Positions 22,602-31,721 of a stretch of DNA of 37,227 nt are shown here, in pieces. The DNA is taken from contig CAJNOQ010001019.1 in NCBI GenBank assembly GCA_905250885.1, positions 1-37,227 of the forward strand, in the 5' to 3' direction. A model generated the notes under the pieces. The model saw only the letters and a program-made list of their open reading frames with translations, searched no databases and was not told the DNA's origin. Both the position numbers and the translations under genes were made by a program. Source of the DNA: Didymodactylos carnosus. Its lineage: Eukaryota; Rotifera; Eurotatoria; Philodinida; Philodinidae. Positions within the stretch are counted from its first letter, which is position 1; every line of letters begins with the position of its first letter.

Positions 22602-23297
22602 TCATTCATCATCATCGAAATGTCCAACATCAATTAATCCAATATCGCAATCTAAATCAATAATCGTGTTATTATTATCATCACTGCCATCAAATATTCT
22701 CTCTTTTGAAGCTAATAATGTTGGTGATGGTAAGCCTCGTATTGAGTTTTCATCATAAATATTATAATTGCTTATATTAACACCTTGAAATAGTGGTAAT
22801 ATTCGTTCGATACGTTCATATTCTGGTATTAAATCATCAAATGTATCTTCTTCACGAGGACATTTATGTGATAAATCACAATCATTTGGATCAAGTAAAA
22901 CATTTTCATCATCATCCACCTGTTGTGTTGTATTCGATGTTGATTGTTGCTGTTTTTTCATCGGTGCTGATAAAGACACAGATGAATCAGATGACGATGA
23001 TAGGAAAAAATCGTTCATACTAAATGGAGTATTATGATTAATTGAAGCTAATGCACGACGTGAAGACGATAGAGGTGTTGTTGTTGCTGGTGTACGTAAT
23101 GGTGTTCGGTTGTTGTTATTATTGTAAACATCATTATTCGACGAAAATTTTGATAATTTTTTACTTGAATACGATGGTAGGTCATTTAATGTTACCGACG
23201 ATAACATCCCATGAATAGGAGTACGTAATGGTGTTCTTAAGGGTGTTTTGAAAAAATTGAAACTGTCGCTATTTTCCTTTGTTCGTGTTGCTGCCAT
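22602..23297 (-). CDS. PTTG1: Securin-like (PTTG1 family) separase inhibitor
   Basis: A single frame of 231 residues from the ATG at 23297. That ATG follows TTTGTAG at about 23310, which could be an acceptor of a 5' UTR intron. Evidence for securin: a KEN box at residues 7-9 (RTKENSD), as in the N-terminus of human PTTG1; a destruction box RRALASIN (80-87), aligning with human RKALGTVN; and an acidic C-terminal half with PEYERIERILPLF, resembling PEIEKFFPF of PTTG1, followed by a short GLPSPTLL stretch. The family holds separase inactive until APC/C destroys it at anaphase. TPLRTP repeats at 18-27 and 65-70 are proline-directed, CDK-like phosphorylation sites. Securins diverge fast, so the call rests on motif order more than identity. 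Confidence 0.8.
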   Translation of the reverse strand: MAATRTKENSDSFNFFKTPLRTPLRTPIHGMLSSVTLNDLPSYSSKKLSKFSSNNDVYNNNNNRTPLRTPATTTPLSSSRRALASINHNTPFSMNDFFLSSSSDSSVSLSAPMKKQQQSTSNTTQQVDDDENVLLDPNDCDLSHKCPREEDTFDDLIPEYERIERILPLFQGVNISNYNIYDENSIRGLPSPTLLASKERIFDGSDDNNNTIIDLDCDIGLIDVGHFDDDE

Positions 23298-25193
23298 AGC
23301 TGAATTTGTAAATCTACAAATAATGGAAAAAAAAGCCTTTCTCATTTTCACTAGTGTATAAAACTACTGTAGGACACTCGTAAGTCGACAAAATATTATC
23401 CACATGTATTCTATGCTATAATGTCAATTAAAATTGAACAAACAAAAAGCGCACAAAAGTATAGTCTAATATGATAACAACTTTTTCTGTACTATTGAAT
23501 TAGAAGCCAGGATGAAGTGCGGCGAAAAGAATCATAATTTAACTAAAACAAATCAGATAAATTAATATATCTGAGTCTGATACGAAGTCCTTAAAAACAT
23601 CGATACGTAATGACGAAAAGTCTGATAATTCACAAGTGTCCAACACATAATGGTCGTGAATAAATACTACTACAAAAAACGTCGCTAACTTATCACACCT
23701 TTTTGAACAGAACCCTTTGATTGCTTCTTTCTAGATAGAATATAAACGAAAAACTTAGTTATAACCCCTATAATAAAATAGTAAACTTTCGCCTTTTCTC
23801 TTCACGTGGGACTACAAAAAATTCTCTGTATACATATATGGGAAGAGAGATATAATACCCTATGTATTAGGCCGTCAGAATAAAGAAAAGTGACGACTAC
23901 AAACCACAATTTTCTTTTTTGCTACTTTTATTTGACTTATTCTTTTATAACTGCTTATTTGTGCAGAAACGTTATACACATTGCAGTCGTGCAGTAGTTT
24001 ACAGGATCTTTGTAATAAAAAACGTTTGAAAAAATCAGATAATCGCGACAAACAAGTTCAGCATTGCCAGTGATTCCAGTGGTTGTTCCAATTACAAATG
24101 AAAAAACGAATGAAAGAAAAAACGAACAAAGGAAGGAAAATGTATTCTGTACACTAGCGCCCCCCCTCGCTTACGATAATTCTCGTATTTTATTAAACAG
24201 TAAAGGTAATAGAAGGACTTTTTTTTTGTTCACGTATTTCAGGAACACTATGTTTAGAGTCTTAATGATATGCGACTGAGAGAGAGAATTTGGCATGCAC
24301 GAGTTATAACCGGTATATGACCTAGCTAAGCCTTAATTCTTATCCCACAGCGATCGTTCTTGTGAATTGTCACGTTATCATAACCAGAAGTTATCACAAC
24401 ATTCCAAAAGACCTTATAAAACCGTTTTAAGTCTAAGAAGGTTGCACAAGATGTTGTTGAGAAATACTGAAAGATCACACGACAACAAACTTTATTAAGA
24501 ATCACTAATGACTGGCCCAAGATCCCACAAAATTATATGACTTCTTATTGTAGGATCGTGGAAGGCCTTACCCATTCGTTTACACTGGTTTTGTAAGAGC
24601 ACATAACTTTTATAAAAAAGTGTAAAACCTTTCAAGACTTTTTTCACCTGAGATAAAAGTTCGACCTTCAGATTGTCCACCAGAGATACCCATGAGATAA
24701 TTTTGTCATCCGAACGAAAGTTCAATGCGTTCAAAGGAAAATTTATGAAATAACGAGCTCTAACGCTCTGAAAACAAAATTTTTACCCATTCCAACGTGT
24801 TCGAGAAACAAGGATAAACTAATGCATTAGAACCCGTGATTTTTTAAAAATTTCATTTAACACGCGTTTCAGATCGTTAGAATGTGTTACAAATATTTGA
24901 ATTTAAAACTCTTTCAAACGCATATTCTATCAATTTTTGATTAAACCAGTGAGTCACCGCCTAAATTGTATTTCCCGGGCTCTGCTGGAGCCGTCTCCAA
25001 CCTCACAGAGGACTGCACTTCGAATATCTCATACCACACTAAAACTCAATATGTAATTCAACGTAGGATCATGAAATTCCTCGTAGAATTCTTGATTATT
25101 GCAAACAGATGATCAAAACTGAAAATTTTGTAAGTCTTTCTCTTTCTGTAGGAGGTCGTTAGTCTAGTACTCAGACACAGTACCAAGTAGACT

Positions 25194-25511
25194 AGAGATG
25201 TGCAGGGTAACTTTTTACCGAGCCCTTGCCCTCTCCTGTGAAAAGTTTTTGAGCCCTGGCTCTACCCTACCCTTTGAATATTAGAGAATTTTTCATTTAC
25301 AATTATTTCTTTTTTTTTATTATTTCTTTGTTCTTTTTATACTGCCAATTGCACCGAAAATGGGTGTCTTGTATCCGATAAAATAAAGAGTTTAAAATAA
25401 CTGTCGCTAGCGACCGACCTCAATGTTGTACCGACGATATATCTCTTTTAGACGAAGCCCTGGCCCTACCCTACTCTGTGGTTTTGAAGCCCTAGCCCCT
25501 CCTTACTCTAA
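25194..25511. repeat. Degenerate element with repeated gccct/taccctacc words
   Basis: A segment starting tagagatgtgcaggg is followed by two related blocks. The first (about 25220-25275) has gagcccttgccct and gagccctggctctacc; the second (about 25450-25511) has gaagccctggccctacc and gaagccctagcccc. The start resembles transposon ends with tagagatgtgc seen in various animals (from memory). I could not find the opposite end. Confidence 0.35.
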
Positions 25512-25745
25512 TGTGTTAGAACGTGTACAGCATGTTCCCACGCATGTAGAAAGATTGATCAAGTTTAAAGAATTTTAACTGGAACAAATTGATTTGACCG
25601 ACTTCATCGCGTTGTAACACAACATATTAGAATGTAATTTTCTGCCACTTTTTTTCCCCGTACTAATGCGTTCGACAATTCGCACACGTTCAACGTACGT
25701 TTCTAGTTTTCAAAATTGGCGAATGTGGAAATGAACGTCTTCATG

Positions 25746-25799
25746 AAGTTAAACATCTCTCCAACATGTGTGCACACATGTTGGAGAGATGTTTAACTT
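25746..25799. repeat. Perfect 54-bp palindrome without spacer
   Basis: The 27 bases from 25746 (aagttaaacatctctccaac and seven more) are followed immediately by their exact reverse complement. The centre is tgca, so there is no loop. The bases just outside (g at 25745 and g at 25800) do not pair, so the symmetry stops sharply. No other copy was noticed in the window. Confidence 0.97.
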
Positions 25800-27371
25800 G
25801 TTTCAATATGTTGGTAAAAATTTTTGAATGCGCTCTAGCTGGTTTAATATTTTTTTCCAAACGGGTCGGAACTTTCGTTCGAGTGATAAAATTATCTCAT
25901 GAGTGGTCTCACGTGCATAGCCAGTCGATTTTTTATTTGTGTTCAAAGTTGATGAAAATCACCATTTTCGCAATGTCTTGCCGTGATCATTGTCGATTTT
26001 TTAATAAAAACTATTCGATAAACTTGGCTTGATAAACTAAATATCTGTACATTTATATTACTTGATGAAACACATCTTATAAGATGTTAACATAATGTCT
26101 TGTAAAATCTTTTGACATCTTTTTATAACATCTTACAAGATCGTACAGGAACATATGAAATCCTGCTGTGTGTTTTTAGGGCCTTCAACGGAGCGAGACT
26201 CATCGTACCACAAAGATTTTGCTACAGGATATAGGATAAGGATATAGTCAAGACGCATTTCGATCCTGTCCTGTTTGACGAACAGCCCAAATGTGAAAGC
26301 TTTTTTTACAAATGGTAACGGTACTTATCGGTACCAGCCACAAACATTTAAGATCGAATTCAAGTCACTTATCGAACCTTCACAGAGTAATACGACGGTC
26401 AAGTTGATAACGGTCTCACTAAAATGCGTCTATTATCTTTCTCAGAAAAAAGTGCGTTTAAACCCGTATTTTAATCAAAATATTTCAAGTATATTTTTTG
26501 CTAGTTTCCTCTCCTTTCAATTTCGATATTAATCGCAGCGTTCACCGACGTCATCTATAAAGCAGAGAAAAGAAAGTATGTTTAGCTCATTTTTTCTCTT
26601 ATCAAAATGTTGTTCATTGGTCTCATCTACTGTGACTGTTTGTACTGTAACAATTCTTGCATTGTTATAGGATGATCCATAAAATACTTATGACCATTTT
26701 CCCTGTTTTGCGGACTGACAGAGAGACATAAAACTCGTTTGTAAGACCGTAGACCACAGGTAAGAGAATTTCATTATACAAAAGTTGTATAACGGAACAA
26801 ATAAGGCAGTTGAGAATTAAATAATATACTAGAACTGAGCATAGACCTATAACTTATGGCTCCCTGACCACAAATGTGCTTAACTAAACGAAAGTTTGTA
26901 GTAAAAAGAACAAATGTGTAGCATGTAGGATGGTCGACAAGGATAGGAAAAAGGGACTGTCAAGCTCAGAGAAACGTTTTTCACTAAATTATGTTAGATT
27001 TTAAAAATCATTTAGCAAATATAGTTTTGAGCAAGAATTAAAAAGAAAAGAATATGATTTCACAGTGGCAAGGATTTATTTTCGATTATTTTTTGCATCA
27101 ATCAGCATTGTTATTGTTGAAGACCATTTTTGATAGAAAATATAGGCAAATTCTGACAAGTATATGAATTGGAATCAATCAAACTCTTTCTCATTGAAAG
27201 CGTCATACGTCGGCCGCGTATTTGCTTACAACGAAACGTCTTGAAGACGACGAGACATTATCACCAAGTGTACACTTTAGAAATAATAAATTCTTAATAA
27301 GAAAAGCTACCAGGTTTCTTGATATACCATCTTCGTCTCGTTTTACGCTACAGAACTGTTTTTCTTTTTAG

Positions 27372-30300
27372 ATGGCATTTAATGATTTAAAATCACAATA
27401 TATTTTAGCATTCACTATTTTGAAACACGGCGGGCCTGAAAATAAATGGAATAAGATCTCTGACGATATTCGACAGCATGTTCCAGCATCACCAGTGGTA
27501 AGTCTTACTCAAAATAGAAGAACAATAAATAAATCCTTTTGTTCTGTATTTTTAGGCATGCTTAAAGCAATACAATGAATTATTAAATTTATATGAAACT
27601 GACTGGTATGTTTATAGTTTACAAATCTTAATTTTTGTTCAGAACTCCTTTTTTTCAGGCGAAAAAGTAGACGTCTCAATGAGCCATTCTACAAATATTT
27701 ATATTCAAAATTGAAGAAAATGTACTATGGCGAAATATGTGATAAAATTCAAGAAAGCCGAAAGATGATCGATGTTGTATACGAGTTTTTAAAACATTTT
27801 GGTGAAGGTCGAATCCAAATTCAAGATATCAATGATATATTGAAACAAATTGATTTTGGGTATGTGTCATGGATGAATTATGTCAGACCATTTTTAGGTC
27901 GAAAATAGTGAAAAAGAAAGTTTCAAAAGGTGAATAACGGAGGAACTTCCTTGAATAATAATCGGACTGTGAATAGCGATCAGTTATAGTTTATTCATGG
28001 CTTTTTATTTCATTCTTTTGTTTTAGTTCTGAAAATGGAGAAATGAGCAACAAAAAATTGACTGTATTCAACCAAATCAAAGATTATATGAGCCAGTCCA
28101 TAACTGATCCAATTATATCAGTTAGTGAATTCGAATGTTTTTTCTCATTCTCCTAATTTTATTTTGTTTCATTACTTTTTAGAATAATCATCCTGTTATG
28201 TCTATACCACCATTCAGAGACGATAATATAACAGAAGAACCAATAAAAAACAGCGAGACATCAAAATTTGAAAGAAAGTACGAAAAAAAAGTTTTTTTTC
28301 GAAAACAGATTTACTATATCCAACAGAAAATATTGCAAATGTTTCATGAATATTCGCTACAGGGTGTTCTAAAATGTTTACAACATGTTTGTTTTGCATA
28401 TGTTTCGATTTAAAAATATGATAAATTCTACCTTTTGTAAGAGATTCGTCGTCTCTCTCTCGTTCTACAAAAACACGGATCTATTGCTCTATAACCAAGG
28501 CTAAAAAATTGAAAAGCATATTGAGAAGTCTCAAAATGGTTTATTTAGAAAACAAAAGTATAGTCGGTAATAATGCATAAGAATTCTAGTTATAGGCGCA
28601 AGACAACTTTTCATGTTGATTAGTTCGATTTTCTTCGATCTTTACAGACAAAGAAATAGAACCGAAAAAAACCGTTTTGTTGAAATTGATCGTTTAGAAC
28701 TTCTCAATAAGTTTTGTGTCACTTTTCACTTTTATCCTTTGTAATAGAACACTAAATCTATTTTTGGTAGAGAAATGAATAACGAATCTCATAAAAAGTG
28801 GAGATTTTATTATATTTTAGGCTAAGCTATATGCAAAACAAAACGTTGTGCGCATTCTAGAACACTCGGTATTCGTTCTAGTGAATCAGATAGTCCACCT
28901 GCAATGTTGCAGGATAACGTATGCCAGAAGGACCAGGTATTACCGAATATAGAACAACAAATATCCTCTGACATAAATGAAGAAAATGTTTTATTCGATA
29001 ATAATAATAATAATAATAATAATAATATTAATAATAGTAGTAATAATAGTTGCAGCATCTTCTCGGTATTACAAGATGTTTGTCAACCACCAGTAATAAC
29101 AATTGTGACAGAGGAAAAACACAACAATCCTCCCGAAATACATGCATCTGTGGTAGTTGTATCTACCATTGATAACAGTAAGGAAGAGAAATCGGTAACG
29201 AATCAAAACCAGGAAGAAATAATTAGCTTTAGTGATGTTGAACATGATGATGGAGAAAAAGAAGAGAAACAAAGTGCACAAACAATGGACACAGATGATA
29301 CGATTAGTAACATGGCATTAGATAAAACGAAGGCAAATGAAGCGATAACATTTGACGAAGATAGGTCAAAGATAATGTCGGAAGATACGGAAAAAGAAGA
29401 CATTGTTGAACAGCCAGAAGATAAAGAAAATGATGAATCAAATTTTTCTCTAACAGTCAGTACTACTCCAACGACTCAATCACCGCCGGAAAGTATTCAA
29501 GGCAATCGATCGCCACAATATGAAGATATTAGTAATGAATCATTAGATTTAATCGATAATAATCATCAGGAAATAACAGCACCATCAACAAGGTTAGAAA
29601 GGCGTTCATAAGTAAAATACAACATTCTTTATAAACAAAAACTGAAGTTAGTGCTGAATGTAAAGACACAAATGTAAAAAATTCTCATTAGTCGCTACTG
29701 ATTTTTTGGAAGAATGATGATGTTTTATATATACTTAGAAAAACTCTGTGGTAAGCACTAAGTGAAAGTCAGAGAGAGAAAAGCAAATTTGTTATCTCAT
29801 CTAATAACGCTGTCGATGCATCCTTTCATTCTTTTGATTGATTAACTGACACTCGACTGCTCAGTGGGATCAGATCTTTCTACCCTGATGCCTTTAATTC
29901 TGTTTGAAGAAAGGTTACGATAAGTTTAGTATTTATTTTGATCGTGTTTGCTTTAGTGATGATACTACTGAAAAACAATTATTGGAGGATAATCTTAGTA
30001 GAAGTTTTGACGATAATACGTCTCAGCAACATTCTATTGATGCAAATGAAGATAGCAGCGTTGTTACCGATGACAATCCAAATGATCATGTTGATGCGAA
30101 TATATTTGACACATTTAGTGAAGATAATGAAAATGAATATAAACAACCGAAACTGAAGTCTCCTAAGAGTAACGTTAATCGTCCAGACATTAAAATAAAA
30201 ATAATCAATCAAAAAACTGTAACAATACCGACAAAGTATGCGATTCTTCAGCAATAGCAATTTAAACAGTGGTTCTGACGTAGTTATTTTTTCATTTAGA

Positions 30301-31232
30301 GTAAATAAAAAAAGTCGGAAACCTATGCTCTATGTTCAAAGATCATTAGCAAATTCAAAGTAAGTCTGTTCGTTATTTTTCACGTATTTTGCGATGTTTA
30401 ACTTAATTTTTTTTTCATAACTTTAGATATGGCAGTGATTTCAAAAAGCCGATATTATCGTACAATTTACCAGAGGATTATACTGATAAAATTAAAAAGT
30501 ATTTGCATTTAAATTTCTTAACAAACTTTTTATAAATTAGCTTGGCTTCTTACTGTTTAGACCAATGGATTTACATCAAATAAAACAAAATATTGACGCA
30601 GGCTATTATGATGAAAAAATATATGAATTTCAACGTGACGTGATGATAATGTTTACAAATGCATTGTATTTTTATGCTCCTGGTGACGAAGTCTATATTC
30701 ATGCACTCGAAACATTATCATTAGCTCAACAACTTTTACACGTGAGTCGAATATATCGATTTTATATTTTATAACTCTTTTTTTATGCAAAATCATTTTT
30801 TTGCATTTGGTTAAAAATCTGTTTTATCATTCACCAAATGGTGAGAACAGTTCCACGGTATATGCCTGCAAAACAGAGTCGTCTTCTATATTAAATTTCA
30901 TCATTTATTTTCGCTTGTAGACCACACCAAATACATTGATTCCGTGGGGCGAAGAGAAATTACAGCCACAAAAACTTGTTCGTTCAAGAAGTTCAACAAC
31001 GCCAGAAATTCAAATAGCAAATGAATCTCAAAATGAATTTTTAACAATATCTGCTGTAAGTAAACAAGAGCCAGAGAATATGGACGAAGAGGAATTGCTC
31101 TCAACAATTATTGAGACGAAGTTAAATTCACCAACGATTGCTCCTAGACAACCATCTAGAAGAACAAAACGAACAAATACAGCATACTTTGGTGATTCAA
31201 ATTTGAGAAGTAAACGTAAACGAACTAGTTAA
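27372..31232 (+). CDS. BRD8: BRD8-like bromodomain subunit of the TIP60/NuA4 complex
   Basis: Exons: 27372-27497, 27556-27605, 27659-27859, 28027-28120, 28183-28277, 28861-29592, 29957-30235, 30300-30359, 30427-30498, 30561-30741, 30921-31232; 733 residues, all phases consistent. The N-terminus (KWNKISDDIRQHV, then CLKQYNELL) aligns with the SANT-like start of human BRD8 (NWVSVSRAI, then CASQYSELL). The middle is acidic, Asn/Ser-rich and probably disordered, with an Asn run from an AAT repeat. One bromodomain follows (about 530-632: KPMDLHQIKQNI, EFQRDVMIMFTNAL, GDEVYIHALE), closest to BRD8. The tail is basic and may be a nuclear signal (RRTKRT, SKRKRTS). In the family it is part of the TIP60 histone acetyltransferase complex. 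Tyr608 replaces the acetyl-lysine-binding Asn. Exon 6 could use another acceptor; 28861 fits the phase. The ATG directly follows an acceptor-like site, so an upstream exon may exist. Confidence 0.88.
29000..29050 (+). repeat. AAT trinucleotide repeat inside BRD8 exon 6
   Basis: About nine to ten consecutive aat units followed by diverged copies (att, agt, agc) encode an asparagine run with Ile and Ser in the acidic linker of BRD8. Similar Asn runs occur in RAF exon 3 and in securin, so asparagine homopolymers are common in linkers of this genome. Confidence 0.9.
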
Positions 31233-31721
31233 TTTCGTTACGTATTTTTTGCTTTTGTTTATGTGTGTTTATGTCTTCTTCGAAACACTAGATATCGTTT
31301 ATACGTTCCGTTTCTTTTTTTGACAAGAGGACAAAAAACTATTTTTATATTTGTGTTATAATTGTTATGTTTTTTCATATTTACCATTTGTATATGAATG
31401 TGTATGAATTGAGCTATTGTTTTGTGCTAGTATTTTCTTAGCATCATTGTTTTTTTTATCGTAAAGAAAAAGAAGTAATTAAAACAAACGATTTGGTTCT
31501 GTTCATGCACTTTGTTTTAAGTTTTCGCATAAAGAATAGAACTGATACAATTGAAGTGTATCTCATCTCAAACATTAGAAGAAAAACGGCAACTATTTCT
31601 TCAAGTGCAAGATGAAATAATATTAGTTATATCTTTATTTTCTTGTAGTTTGATTCGAACACTAAACTAAAAGATAATATTAATCTTTAGTTACTGACGT
31701 TAAGTTGATCACAATTGCGCT
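31233..31721. other. Convergent 3' flanks of BRD8 and the 830-residue gene
   Basis: This 489-bp spacer separates two genes that end toward each other. It is T-rich on the plus strand. An AATAAA hexamer on the minus strand (31639-31634) lies about 85 bp past the stop codon of the minus-strand gene and is a plausible polyadenylation signal for it. No clear AATAAA for BRD8 was seen on the plus strand. Confidence 0.5.

Larger units (their letters stand above)
23298..27371. other. Gene-free region between securin and BRD8 (divergent promoters)
   Basis: The flanking genes point away from each other, so both promoters should be here. No exon was recognised. It contains a possible transposon end near 25194 with degenerate gagccct/taccctacc words, a perfect palindrome at 25746-25799, and palindromic words around 26072-26140. 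Open frames at 24326-24734 (minus) and 26275-26532 (plus) have no similarity I recognise. An acceptor-like tttttctttttag directly precedes the BRD8 ATG, so an upstream exon of BRD8 may lie in the last few hundred bases. Confidence 0.55.

Noticed and set aside
24326..24734. Two minus-strand frames that together span 400 bp
   Set aside because: They look like possible remains of a mobile element or gene, but no motif could be named, and the frames are offset without a plausible intron.
26275..26532. 85-codon plus-strand frame
   Set aside because: No ATG context, domain or adjoining exon; it may be chance in a slightly less AT-rich stretch.
28822..29403. Minus-strand frames over BRD8 exon 6
   Set aside because: Antisense shadows of the acidic linker; the leucine run is the complement of the AAT repeat.
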